Shown here: positions 43,796 to 52,681 of the stretch, piece by piece | Layout: each line of letters opens with the position of its first letter | How positions within the stretch are numbered: position 1 is the stretch's first letter | Source of the DNA: Yersinia artesiana | GTDB taxonomy: Bacteria; Pseudomonadota; Gammaproteobacteria; Enterobacterales; Enterobacteriaceae | NCBI RefSeq assembly: GCF_902726545.1 | Contig: NZ_CACVAD010000020.1 | Span: 22,142 to 86,141, forward strand | Reading direction: 5' to 3' | DNA length: 64,000 nt | Made by a program: the position numbers and the translations under genes | The notes under the pieces: generated by a model | Told to the model about the DNA's origin: nothing | What the model saw: the letters and a program-made list of their open reading frames with translations, nothing else | Databases searched by the model: none

Positions 43796-44887
43796 ATGGG
43801 ATTCAAATGCGGTATTGTGGGCCTGCCTAACGTTGGTAAATCCACCCTGTTCAACGCGTTGACACAAGCGGGTATTGAAGCTGCTAACTTCCCGTTCTGT
43901 ACCATTGAACCCAATACGGGTGTGGTGCCAATGCCGGACCCGCGTCTGGACCAACTGGCCGAGATTGTAAAACCTCAGCGCATTTTGCCAACCACTATGG
44001 AATTTGTGGATATCGCAGGCCTGGTAAAAGGGGCATCCAAAGGTGAAGGGCTGGGTAACCAATTCCTGACCAATATTCGTGAAACTGAAGCAATTGGCCA
44101 TGTCGTGCGTTGTTTTGAAAATGACAACATCATCCATGTTGCTGGTAAAGTTGATCCCGCTGATGATATTGACACTATCAATACTGAATTGGCTCTTTCC
44201 GATCTGGAAACTTGCGAACGTGCTATCCATCGCGTGCAGAAGAAAGCTAAAGGCGGCGATAAAGAAGCTAAAGCTGAACTGGAAGCTCTGGAAAAATGCC
44301 TGCCGCATTTAGAGAATGCTGGCATGCTGCGTGCGTTGAATCTGACAGCAGAAGATAAAGCGGCTATCCGTTACTTGAGCTTCCTGACGCTGAAACCAAC
44401 CATGTATATTGCTAACGTCAATGAAGATGGTTTTGAGAATAACCCATATCTGGATCAAGTGCGCGCCATTGCTGCCGCTGAAGGTTCCGTCGTGGTTGCC
44501 GTATGTGCAGCAGTTGAATCAGACATTGCTGAGCTGGAAGATGCAGACCGTGCTGAATTTATGGCCGAGTTGGGTATTGAAGAACCAGGTTTGAACCGTG
44601 TGATCCGTGCCGGTTATGAATTGTTGAATCTGCAAACTTACTTCACCGCCGGTGTTAAAGAAGTCCGTGCCTGGACCATCCCTGTGGGTGCAACAGCGCC
44701 ACAAGCTGCCGGTAAAATTCACACCGACTTTGAAAAAGGCTTTATCCGCGCCCAAACTATCGCTTTTGACGACTTTATTACCTACAAAGGTGAACAAGGC
44801 GCAAAAGAAGCCGGTAAGATGCGTTCAGAAGGTAAAGATTACATCGTAAAAGATGGCGATGTGATGAACTTCTTGTTCAACGTCTAA
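43796..44887 (+). CDS. ychF: Redox-regulated ATPase YchF (Obg family)
   Basis: 363-aa P-loop ATPase binding ribosomes. G1 is GLPNVGKST at 9-17. The G4 position is NVNE at 207-210 rather than NKxD, which explains the preference for ATP over GTP in this family. A coiled-coil domain covers about 130-200 and the C-terminal TGS domain holds [17 protein letters not shown] sequence. In E. coli YchF negatively affects the oxidative-stress response. It is followed by a hairpin terminator and a YPAL element. Confidence 0.95.
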   Translation: MGFKCGIVGLPNVGKSTLFNALTQAGIEAANFPFCTIEPNTGVVPMPDPRLDQLAEIVKPQRILPTTMEFVDIAGLVKGASKGEGLGNQFLTNIRETEAIGHVVRCFENDNIIHVAGKVDPADDIDTINTELALSDLETCERAIHRVQKKAKGGDKEAKAELEALEKCLPHLENAGMLRALNLTAEDKAAIRYLSFLTLKPTMYIANVNEDGFENNPYLDQVRAIAAAEGSVVVAVCAAVESDIAELEDADRAEFMAELGIEEPGLNRVIRAGYELLNLQTYFTAGVKEVRAWTIPVGATAPQAAGKIHTDFEKGFIRAQTIAFDDFITYKGEQGAKEAGKMRSEGKDYIVKDGDVMNFLFNV

Positions 44888-44945
44888 ATAAAATTTGTTG
44901 TCTTATGAGGTTTCGCCAAATCTCATAAGAATCGCAAAAACTATA

Positions 44946-44969
44946 AAATCCACGCAATTGCGTGGATTT
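44946..44969. terminator. ychF terminator hairpin, copy 1
   Basis: 10-bp arms AAATCCACGC (44946-44955) and GCGTGGATTT (44960-44969) around AATT. A near-identical hairpin lies at 51295-51320, on the far side of the dgo island. Confidence 0.75.
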
Positions 44970-45136
44970 AGACTACAGACAACCCCTCATGACTCGATCT
45001 TGCAAGGGGAGAACAGGTAGAAGAGTAAAGCGTCCGCGCCAGGGACGGCGCGGCTCGAGCCTACAAGGATGTATTTACGGCGTCTTTACGATCTGCCTGT
45101 TTTCACCGTTACGGGCACTTTGTCATTAATCTCAAG
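44970..45136 (+). repeat. YPAL-type palindromic miniature insertion, copy B
   Basis: 167 bp beginning directly at the ychF terminator hairpin and ending at CATTAATCTCA, by alignment with copies A and C. It shares ACTCGATCTTGCA, AGGTAGAAGAGTAAAGCGTC and TACGGCGTCTTTACGATCTG. Unlike A and C there is no second hairpin directly at its right end. Confidence 0.8.
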
Positions 45137-45187
45137 CGCGGCTTAATGCCACTCTTTAATTTAAGTGCAGAATACGTTTTCACTCGG

Positions 45188-46138
45188 TTACTGCGGAATA
45201 GGTGTCACCAACGGCTCGCCAGAAAAATAGGCGTTAACATTTTCCAGCACCAGGCGCGACATCTCTTTGCGCGTTGCCCAGGTAGCACTCGCCATATGCG
45301 GTGTGACGACCACATTTGCCCGGTGTAACAACGCTTGCGGGACTTGCGGTTCGTCGGTGAAAACGTCCAGACCAGCCCCCCCGAGTGTTCCCTCTTCGAT
45401 GGCTTCAATCAGCGCCCGTTCATCAACTACCGATCCACGGGAAATATTGATCAGAATGCCTTCTGCGCCGAGGGCATTCAACACATCGCGGTTAACGAGA
45501 CTGCGGGTTTCTGCGCCACCATTTGTACAGACCACCAGAAAATCACTCGCCTCCGCCAGCGATAATAATGTTGCATGGAAGGTGTAATCCATGTTGGCAA
45601 GTGCCGCTCGATCCGTATAGGCGATCGACATATCAAATGCGGCAGCGCGTTTGGCGATAGTACGCCCAATACGCCCCATGCCAATAATGCCTAACCGCGC
45701 CCCTGAAACTTTACGGGTCCACGGGTAACCGCCCTTCTGCCATGCACCCTGCTCGATAAAGCGTTGTGCTGCGGGGATCTGGCGTGATGTTGCCAGCATC
45801 AACCCCATGGCCAGGTCGGCAACATCATCCGTCAATACGCCGGGGGTATGGGTCACGGCAATCTCACGCTCTCTTGCTGCGGCAACATCAATACCGTCAT
45901 AGCCCACACCAAAGTCGCTGATGAGTTCAAGATTAGGTAACCGTCCCATAAATTCGCGACTGACCACAGCTTCGCCGTTGGTGAGTACTACACGAAACTC
46001 GGCAGCCAAACGCTCAAACTCCCCGGCGGCCATGTCGTTGTATTCATATACGTCGTATAGCGCGTTCAGTTGTGCATTCAACTGATCGGGTAGCGATGCC
46101 TGTTTTAATACTTTATGTTTAACCGCGATATTATTCAT
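45188..46138 (-). CDS. D-2-hydroxyacid dehydrogenase of the dgo cluster
   Basis: 316-aa NAD(P)-dependent dehydrogenase of the D-isomer-specific family. The nucleotide motif is GMGRIG at 153-158, catalytic R234 (ISRGS), E263 (TDEP) and H281 (TPHMAS) are all in place. It most resembles hydroxypyruvate/2-ketogluconate reductases. It lies 9 bp after the transporter and is last in the dgo run, so it may handle a side product or an alternative sugar acid such as 2-keto-galactonate. It is not part of the E. coli dgo operon. Confidence 0.82.
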   Translation of the reverse strand: MNNIAVKHKVLKQASLPDQLNAQLNALYDVYEYNDMAAGEFERLAAEFRVVLTNGEAVVSREFMGRLPNLELISDFGVGYDGIDVAAAREREIAVTHTPGVLTDDVADLAMGLMLATSRQIPAAQRFIEQGAWQKGGYPWTRKVSGARLGIIGMGRIGRTIAKRAAAFDMSIAYTDRAALANMDYTFHATLLSLAEASDFLVVCTNGGAETRSLVNRDVLNALGAEGILINISRGSVVDERALIEAIEEGTLGGAGLDVFTDEPQVPQALLHRANVVVTPHMASATWATRKEMSRLVLENVNAYFSGEPLVTPIPQ

Positions 46139-46147
46139 AACGAGACC

Positions 46148-47464
46148 TTAATGTTGCGAAAGCGATGAGGCTGACGATTTTGTCGCCATTATTTTGGATG
46201 GGCGGCCGACATAGATACCGACGATACCGCCGATAACCAGTGCCGTAGCAATGATCAATAAGCCATAATGGAAACTGCCGGTGACATCCTTTATTCTGCC
46301 CAGTAATGGCGGCAATCCCAGGCCGGCAAAGTTGGCAATGGCATTAATGAAGGCGATAGACGCCGCCGCAGCGACACCCGCTAATTTTTCGGTCGTTACC
46401 GCCCAGAATATTGGGGTCAACGCGAAGTTAAAACCAACGGTTAATACCAGCATAATATAGGCAATAAAGAGATTACTGGTGTATATCGACGCGGCCAACA
46501 GTAAGCCGGAAATAATCAACGGCACACCCAGATGCAGCGAGCGCTCTTTGGTCAGATCCGAATGACGTCCATTTATGTACATAAAGAGAGCTGCAAAGGC
46601 AAAAGGAATAGCCGACAAAACGCTAATAACGAAATTGCTCTGTTCGGTAGCGACACTTTTAATAATTAATGGCAGGAAGAGCGTAATACCAATTGAGCAA
46701 AATGCTTGCAAGAACCACACCAGACTCAATAGCAATACCACTTTATTCCTGAGCGCACTGGTCCATGAATGCTGTTTCCCAACGACTGCGGCACCATTAT
46801 CTTGTTGTAACGTGGTGTTCAGCCATTTTTTCTCGTCCGCACTCAGCCAGGTGGCATGGTTTGGCGTATCCGGCAGACGTAACAGTACCAGGCAGCCGAG
46901 AATGATGGCTGGGATACCTTCCATCGCAAACAGCCAACGCCAGCCCGCGATATCAGCAATACCGTGCATATTGAGAATACTGCCGGAAATCGGTAATCCA
47001 ATCACTGACGCCAGCACCGATCCCATATAGAAGAATGACATAGCACGGGCACGGTTACTCTTGGGAAACCAGCAGGAGATATAGTAGATAATCCCCGGTG
47101 TAAACCCGGCTTCGGCCATGCCCAACAAAAAGCGCATCACATACAGTTGTGTCGGCGTTTGAACCAATGACATCCCGGCGCTAACAATCCCCCAGGTAAT
47201 CATGATGCGCGCAATCCAGATACGTGCACCAACCCGAGTCATAATGACGTTACTGGGTATTTCAAAAATGATGTAGGAGATATAAAACATACCTACACCC
47301 AGGCCATACATACTGGCAGACAGGCCCAAATCGGCATTCATTTGTAGTGCCGCAACGGATATATTAGTTTTATCCAGATTGGCAACAAAATAGCAAATAA
47401 TAATAAACGGTATTATTTTTGCGTTTAATTTCTTTAGTGTTGTAGAGCACAGATCGATGTTCAT
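46148..47464 (-). CDS. MFS sugar-acid transporter of the dgo cluster
   Basis: 438 aa from the ATG at 47462-47464, with AAGGTGA 5 bp upstream; an in-frame ATG 17 codons earlier has no such site. Twelve membrane segments of the anion:cation symporter (ACS) family. The sequence (NLDKTNISVAALQMNADLGL, FEIPSNVIMTRVGARIWIAR, GFTPGIIYYISCWFPKSNRA) is of the tartrate/phthalate TtuB type and clearly differs from E. coli DgoT, though the position suggests it imports D-galactonate or a related acid. It is separated from dgoD by 161 AT-rich bases. Confidence 0.85.
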   Translation of the reverse strand: MNIDLCSTTLKKLNAKIIPFIIICYFVANLDKTNISVAALQMNADLGLSASMYGLGVGMFYISYIIFEIPSNVIMTRVGARIWIARIMITWGIVSAGMSLVQTPTQLYVMRFLLGMAEAGFTPGIIYYISCWFPKSNRARAMSFFYMGSVLASVIGLPISGSILNMHGIADIAGWRWLFAMEGIPAIILGCLVLLRLPDTPNHATWLSADEKKWLNTTLQQDNGAAVVGKQHSWTSALRNKVVLLLSLVWFLQAFCSIGITLFLPLIIKSVATEQSNFVISVLSAIPFAFAALFMYINGRHSDLTKERSLHLGVPLIISGLLLAASIYTSNLFIAYIMLVLTVGFNFALTPIFWAVTTEKLAGVAAAASIAFINAIANFAGLGLPPLLGRIKDVTGSFHYGLLIIATALVIGGIVGIYVGRPSKIMATKSSASSLSQH

Positions 47465-47625
47465 TAATATCACCTTAATGAGTGTACCCCTGGTGTCAGG
47501 GCATAAGATGGCCATTCCACGTAATGTGGATTCAAAACAAATATGTATATATCGATATTTTTATTAATTACTTTATTGATATAGTTTTACTGTATATCCC
47601 TGTTATTTAAAATATATAGGATAGG

Positions 47626-48774
47626 TTACCATTCGGCTACGGCACCATCTTCATAACGCCAAATTGGGTTGCGCCAATCAGGTGCATTTTTACTGCGCTC
47701 AATCACCAGCTCTTCATTAATTTCAACGCCCAGCCCGGGTTTATTTAGCGGATAGAAATAACCATCGGTCATGGTAAAGTCGTCTTTATTAATGACATAA
47801 TCCAATAATTCGGCCCCCTTATTATAATGGATACCCATACTCTGCTCTTGGAATACCGCATTACGCGCCACAAAATCCAGATGTAGACAAGAAGCCAGTG
47901 CGATCGGCCCTAATGGGCAATGCGGTGCCAGCGAAATATCGTAAGACTCTGCCATTGCCGCAATTTTGAAGCATTCCGTGATCCCACCCGCGTGCGACAA
48001 ATCCGGCTGGATAATGGCTAAACCACCGTCGGCTAATACGCGTTTGAAGTCAAAGCGCGAAAACATGCGTTCACCGGCAGCAATGGGAATATGCGTTTGT
48101 GCGGCCAGACGAGGATAATATTCGGCCTGTTCGGCCAGTACTGGTTCTTCAATAAATAGCGGGCGGTAAGGTTCGAGTTCTTTGATCAGGATCTTCGCCA
48201 TAGGTGCATTGACGCGGCCATGGAAGTCGAGCCCAAACTCAATACTGTTACCGAATGCTTCACGTATTTGCGCCACAACAGCAACGGCATCGTCAACTTT
48301 ACGTGAGTTATCTATCAAGCCCATCTCTTCGCAACCATTGAGTTTAAAGGTATCAAAACCAATGCCTTTCAGCTTGTTAATACCTTCAATCACATCCGCT
48401 GGGCGGTCGCCGCCAACCCAACTGTAGGCTTTAATCTTATCGCGAACCAGACCACCGAGCAGTTGATAAACAGGAACGCCCAGAGCTTTGCCCTTAATGT
48501 CCCACAGTGCCTGATCGATGCCGGAAATCGCGCTCATCAGAATCGGGCCACCGCGATAAAATCCACCGCGATAGAGCGTCTGCCAAATGTCATTGATTCG
48601 CGCCGGATCCTGCCCGATCACATATTCAGACAGCTCATGCACAGCGGCCTCAACACTGCGGGCACGGCCTTCAACAACCGGCTCACCCCAACCGACAATA
48701 CCTTCATCCGTTTCTATTTTCAGGAACATCCAGCGCGGCGGCAACCGGTATGTGGTTAGTTTAGTCACTTTCAT
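47626..48774 (-). CDS. dgoD: D-galactonate dehydratase
   Basis: 382-aa enolase-superfamily enzyme removing water from D-galactonate to give 2-keto-3-deoxygalactonate. The metal ligands D183, E209 and E235 and the catalytic H185 and H285 fall at the same numbers as in E. coli DgoD ([32 protein letters not shown]). It is coupled to dgoA by a 4-bp overlap. Confidence 0.95.
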   Translation of the reverse strand: MKVTKLTTYRLPPRWMFLKIETDEGIVGWGEPVVEGRARSVEAAVHELSEYVIGQDPARINDIWQTLYRGGFYRGGPILMSAISGIDQALWDIKGKALGVPVYQLLGGLVRDKIKAYSWVGGDRPADVIEGINKLKGIGFDTFKLNGCEEMGLIDNSRKVDDAVAVVAQIREAFGNSIEFGLDFHGRVNAPMAKILIKELEPYRPLFIEEPVLAEQAEYYPRLAAQTHIPIAAGERMFSRFDFKRVLADGGLAIIQPDLSHAGGITECFKIAAMAESYDISLAPHCPLGPIALASCLHLDFVARNAVFQEQSMGIHYNKGAELLDYVINKDDFTMTDGYFYPLNKPGLGVEINEELVIERSKNAPDWRNPIWRYEDGAVAEW

Positions 48775-49388
48775 CGGGTCGATTCCTTATAGGCTTTAAC
48801 AAAGGCGTTGGCTTGCTGTATCGTACGTTCAACCGACTGCCCGGCGCGGTAGAGATCGCTTCCCAAGCCTGCACCGATACAACCGGCATTAAGATAGAGA
48901 TGTAAATTTTCAGGGGTGATCCCCCCCACCGCAAAGACCGGAATTTCTGGCGGTAACACCGCTTTCAACGCTTTGATGTAATCCGGCCCAAATGAGTTGG
49001 AAGGAAAAATTTTCAGCGCCTGAGCGCCCGCATCCAGCGCATTGAAGGCTTCCGTCGCGGTCGCGCAGCCAGGGCAAACGGTCATACCATACCCCACCGC
49101 TCGGCGAATCACTTCCGGCTGAATATTGGGGGTGACCACCAGACGGCTGCCCATCGCATGCAGCTCATCAACTTGCGCAGGTTGCAAAACCGTACCGGCA
49201 CCAATCAGCGCGCGATGTCCAAACTCTTTCACTGTTTCACTGATGCTGAGCTGCCAGTCAGGAGAGTTGAGTGGGATCTCCACTGCATCAAAACCTGCCT
49301 CCAACAATGCGGCTACATGCGCCTGAACATCTTGTGGCGTTATGCCGCGCAAAATAGCGATCAACGGAAGATCAGTAGTCCAACTCAT
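48771..49388 (-). CDS. dgoA: 2-dehydro-3-deoxy-6-phosphogalactonate aldolase
   Basis: 205-aa class I aldolase splitting KDPGal into pyruvate and glyceraldehyde 3-phosphate. The Schiff-base lysine is K126 ([11 protein letters not shown]) and the general acid/base is E37 (AVEIPL). Length equals E. coli DgoA. It overlaps dgoK by 17 bp and dgoD by 4 bp. Confidence 0.95.
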   Translation of the reverse strand: MSWTTDLPLIAILRGITPQDVQAHVAALLEAGFDAVEIPLNSPDWQLSISETVKEFGHRALIGAGTVLQPAQVDELHAMGSRLVVTPNIQPEVIRRAVGYGMTVCPGCATATEAFNALDAGAQALKIFPSNSFGPDYIKALKAVLPPEIPVFAVGGITPENLHLYLNAGCIGAGLGSDLYRAGQSVERTIQQANAFVKAYKESTR

Positions 49389-50268
49389 TGATAATACTCC
49401 TCATACCCGTCTGGAAAGCACGGTTGCCTTCCAGCGTTTGCCAGGTCAGTCCGGCAAACTTCAATGCTTGCTGATAACGCACGGTCAATTTCGGACTACC
49501 AATTAAGGTTATTGGCTTATCGCCAGTGGCGCAGTACTGCCGCTGCATTTGTGCCACTTCATTACCGATCAACAATCCTGATAGCCATTCACTGACGGCG
49601 CTTTTATCTAATTGCCCCAATACATGCGCCGCACGGGTTTCAAAAAGACTGCGAATAATGTTGGTTTCGTTAAAACCACTCTCCAGCCCTTGCTGGAATA
49701 CCGCCGGATTTGCCTGTTGCTCAGTCAGCCCGATGCCAATAAGTGAATGGTGCATCAGCAAATGGTGAAGTTCGCCCGTCATGACGGTGCGGAAATCAAC
49801 AATCTCGCTGCCATCCATCTGTACCCATTTACTGTGCGTTCCCGGCATCAAATACAGTGCAGCTGGACATTCTGTATAGGCACCGATTAACTGTGTTTCT
49901 TCACCGCGAATGACATTGCAATTGCCTTCGTTGACCACACTCAGACCGGGAATAATCCACGCGTTGAACGGTGTGGCCTGCTCAACCCGCGTTAACTGTT
50001 TGGATAAATCAGTCAACTGCGTCGGGCAAGGCAGATACGGCACCGTCATCCATCCTGCGTTGCTGCCAACCATCCCTGCCATCAGAACCGGTACCTGATG
50101 AGCTTGCCATGGCAAAAGTGTGTCGCGGAAAACCTGTTCGGGTGTACGTCCATTGAGCCGGGTAACACCCGCTTCTGACTCCAGGTAATCGGTACATTCA
50201 CCGTTCAGGTAGAGCCAGGCGCGCAAGTTGGTCGAGCCCCAGTCAATGGCGATATAACTTTCTCTCAT
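49372..50268 (-). CDS. dgoK: 2-dehydro-3-deoxygalactonokinase
   Basis: 298-aa kinase phosphorylating 2-keto-3-deoxygalactonate, of the DgoK sugar-kinase family. N-terminal phosphate-binding loop IDWGSTNLRAWLY, then MAGMVGSNAGW, PGTHSKWVQM and the GLLIGNEVAQM helix are family marks. It overlaps dgoR by 4 bp and dgoA by 17 bp, so dgoR-K-A-D are one translational unit. Confidence 0.94.
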   Translation of the reverse strand: MRESYIAIDWGSTNLRAWLYLNGECTDYLESEAGVTRLNGRTPEQVFRDTLLPWQAHQVPVLMAGMVGSNAGWMTVPYLPCPTQLTDLSKQLTRVEQATPFNAWIIPGLSVVNEGNCNVIRGEETQLIGAYTECPAALYLMPGTHSKWVQMDGSEIVDFRTVMTGELHHLLMHHSLIGIGLTEQQANPAVFQQGLESGFNETNIIRSLFETRAAHVLGQLDKSAVSEWLSGLLIGNEVAQMQRQYCATGDKPITLIGSPKLTVRYQQALKFAGLTWQTLEGNRAFQTGMRSIINELDY

Positions 50269-50963
50269 GTAATATCCTTCAGCCTTTTGGTCGAACTGGC
50301 GATCATTGTCAATGCCGCCTGTTCTGCTGCATCTGCGTTCTGATGCCGTATCGCATCGTACAAATCCTGATGCTCCTGCAAGGTGCGCGGCATGTTGGCT
50401 TTATCGGCCATATAGGTCCGTTCAAATACGGCACGCTGCAAGGAACTTATCGCCACACTTAGTTGTTGCAGCACCGGGTTATGCACCGACGCCAGTACTG
50501 CTTCGTGAAAACGGATGTCAGCCTCATTGAACGCATCACGATTTTGGTGATAGGCGATCATGTCGTTAAGTGCTTTTTCAATAACCGCCAATTCGCTGGA
50601 GGTCGCCCTTTCCGCAGCCCAACGGGCAACGACCGGTTCAACCAGATTACGCACCTCGCTCATCGCCGAGATCAGCCGGGGATCGTAATCATTCGCCAAT
50701 GACCACTGCAAAACATCCGTATCCAGATAATTCCACTGATTGCGTAAAGCCACAAAGGCACCGCGATAACGTTTTATCTCCACCAACCGCTTCGACATCA
50801 ACGAACGCAGCACTTCACGAATGATGTTCCGTGACGTCTGGAACTCTTCGCACAGCTCGGTTTCAGCTGGCAGTGCAGACCCTGGAGCATATTTACCACT
50901 AACGATTTGCTGCCCTATCTCGAGAATAATGCGATCAGTTTTGCTCAACTCTTGGCTACTCAT
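50265..50963 (-). CDS. dgoR: GntR/FadR-type repressor of galactonate use
   Basis: 232 aa. Winged-helix domain at about 8-75 (GSALPAETELCEEFQTSRNI contains the recognition region) and an FCD effector domain at about 95-220 with metal-type residues (FNEADIRFHEAVL). It closely matches E. coli DgoR, which represses the operon until D-galactonate binds. It is the first gene of the cluster. A GntR-like dyad lies 115-148 bp upstream. Confidence 0.94.
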   Translation of the reverse strand: MSSQELSKTDRIILEIGQQIVSGKYAPGSALPAETELCEEFQTSRNIIREVLRSLMSKRLVEIKRYRGAFVALRNQWNYLDTDVLQWSLANDYDPRLISAMSEVRNLVEPVVARWAAERATSSELAVIEKALNDMIAYHQNRDAFNEADIRFHEAVLASVHNPVLQQLSVAISSLQRAVFERTYMADKANMPRTLQEHQDLYDAIRHQNADAAEQAALTMIASSTKRLKDIT

Positions 50964-51294
50964 AAGTGCTCCACGAAAGACAAAAAGGAAAAGTTGCCAA
51001 GTATTTTAACTGTATCGAGCCTTTGCGTCGCAAGATCACCGCACAATTCACAACTATTGTTCTTAACCTTCGACTGGATTGTAGTACCAAATACAATACG
51101 TGTACTGCAATGCGGATCACAAAACGGTCAATACCTTGCCGTTTTGCTGAAAAGTTGGGATTTGCGCGAAGAACGTTTAAAGGTTTTGGCACACCTTGAT
51201 GAGCCAAAAAAGAAATTCATCGAAGTGATATAAGTGGGGGCTAAGGGGGCAAAGCCATGCGTAGGGAGGCTTTGCATCTCTTGAGAGTTAACTG
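50964..51294 (+). other. dgoR upstream region with an unexplained plus-strand ORF end
   Basis: Besides the candidate DgoR operator, a plus-strand frame runs to a stop at 51231-51233; its last part (SWDLREERLKVLAHLDEPKK) is charged and helix-like as in real proteins. It has no credible start, because upstream it runs antisense into dgoR. A hairpin with arms GCAAAGCC (51249-51256) and GGCTTTGC (51268-51275) follows, then the terminator at 51295. This may be the tail of a gene cut off when the dgo cluster arrived. Confidence 0.35.
51078..51111. promoter_or_regulatory. Candidate DgoR operator
   Basis: ATTGTAGTAC (51078-51087) and GTACTGCAAT (51102-51111) are inverted with one mismatch. The left half, TTGTAGTACCA, also fits the FadR-family half-site pattern TNGTNNNACNA. 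A shorter ATTGTA...TACAAT dyad overlaps it. Confidence 0.5.
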
Positions 51295-51322
51295 AAAATC
51301 CACGCAGTTGCGTGGATTTTTT
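51295..51322 (+). terminator. Terminator hairpin, second copy of the ychF terminator
   Basis: 11-bp arms AAAATCCACGC (51295-51305) and GCGTGGATTTT (51310-51320) followed by TT. Apart from one loop base and the longer T run it equals the hairpin at 44946-44969. No intact plus-strand gene stands before it. Confidence 0.8.
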
Positions 51323-51380
51323 CACAGTATTTTAACTTATCTCATAAAAGCGCAGCAGAAATATTTAGCTATCTGTCGTC

Positions 51381-52547
51381 TCAACGCAATGCTTGAAGAA
51401 TATCGTATGCTGCTTGTACGCGGACTGGATTAGGGTAATTCTTGTTCGCTAACATCACTATGCCAACCTTCTCCTCTGGGATGAATGCAATATAAGCACC
51501 AAAGCCATTGGTCGCACCGGTCTTATGAACCCAGGATGCTCGCACGGCAGGTTGTGCGGGTACCAATACCTCAACCTTACGTGGTTTTAGCGCAATATCA
51601 TTGCCACTATCAGCAACCACCTTCTGCGGATTGATGGGCCAGTTATACATTTCCCATCCCAGGCCCTGGAACATCTCTCCCGCCTGAAAATAACGTGATT
51701 GAGATGCGATGATCGCTTGTTTTAGCTTATCGTTACCGGCAGGTAAGCTTTCTGGCTCCATATGGACCTGCATAAATCTCACCATATCTTGTGCGGTGGA
51801 TTTCACGCCATAGGCTTCCTCACCCAGCATGCCCAAGGTAACGCGCACTGGCTGACCATCTTTATATCCCCACGCATAATTTGACTGCATGGATTCGGGG
51901 ACAGTGATAAAGGTATGATCCAGTTTTAAAGGTTGGAACACATGCTCCTTCATATAGTTTTCAAATGTTAACTGACTTCTTTTCACCGCCAGCGCACCGA
52001 ATAGCCCAATGCTGGCATTAGAATAATTGCGCATCACCCCAGGTGCCCACTCTGGCTGCCATTGTTGATAATATTGCCACAATGATTTTTGGTCGGTCAC
52101 CGAATCGGGGAGTTGCAGAGGAAGTCCACCCGCAGTGTACGTCGCCAGATGCAACATTTTCACCTCTTTCCACTGGCTGCCCGTTAGCTCCGGAGCATAT
52201 TCCGTCACGGGATCATTAAGGTTCATAATACCGGTTTGCATGGCATATTCTCCGGCGACGCCGGTAAAGGTCTTACTCACTGAACCGAGTTCAAACAGGG
52301 TATTTTCGGTTACCGGACGACCTGTTTTGATATCCGCCATACCATAGTTAAAGAATTGCGGCTTTCCGTCATAAAATACTGCGACGGCCATACCGGGAAT
52401 ACCCTGTTTTTCGAGCAACGGCGTAAGGGTGTTATTGACGATAGCCGCAACCTGCTGCTGCGTAAGTTTGGTTTGTGCCAAACTATAAAGTGGGAAAGTT
52501 GTGATAGCGGTAAAGATCAAGGTATTGATTATAGACTTTTTCATCAT
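51381..52547 (-). CDS. ampC: Class C beta-lactamase AmpC
   Basis: 388 aa from the ATG at 52545-52547, with GGAAG upstream; this exposes a signal peptide (about 1-24). Serine hydrolase motifs are complete: SVSK at 89-92, YSN at 175-177 and KTG at 342-344. A periplasmic cephalosporinase; chromosomal inducible AmpC is a known trait of Y. enterocolitica-group strains. It is divergent from ampR, so induction by muropeptides through AmpR is expected. The gene appears intact. Confidence 0.96.
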   Translation of the reverse strand: MMKKSIINTLIFTAITTFPLYSLAQTKLTQQQVAAIVNNTLTPLLEKQGIPGMAVAVFYDGKPQFFNYGMADIKTGRPVTENTLFELGSVSKTFTGVAGEYAMQTGIMNLNDPVTEYAPELTGSQWKEVKMLHLATYTAGGLPLQLPDSVTDQKSLWQYYQQWQPEWAPGVMRNYSNASIGLFGALAVKRSQLTFENYMKEHVFQPLKLDHTFITVPESMQSNYAWGYKDGQPVRVTLGMLGEEAYGVKSTAQDMVRFMQVHMEPESLPAGNDKLKQAIIASQSRYFQAGEMFQGLGWEMYNWPINPQKVVADSGNDIALKPRKVEVLVPAQPAVRASWVHKTGATNGFGAYIAFIPEEKVGIVMLANKNYPNPVRVQAAYDILQALR

Positions 52548-52681
52548 TAGTAAATCTTCCATAGGCTGATAAATGGCATGCAGTGTGGCTCCTTTTGCGT
52601 GAAGGATTCTGCAATGATTGACTATGGATAACAATCGATTATATTTAGCACTTGATAATAGAAAATCTAACAAGTAAATCT
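52548..52681. promoter_or_regulatory. ampC-ampR divergent control region
   Basis: 134 bp between the two start codons. LysR-type T-N11-A sequences can be read in the part near ATTATATTTAGCACTTGAT, but I cannot single out the AmpR operator by eye. The layout is that of inducible ampC loci. Confidence 0.5.
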
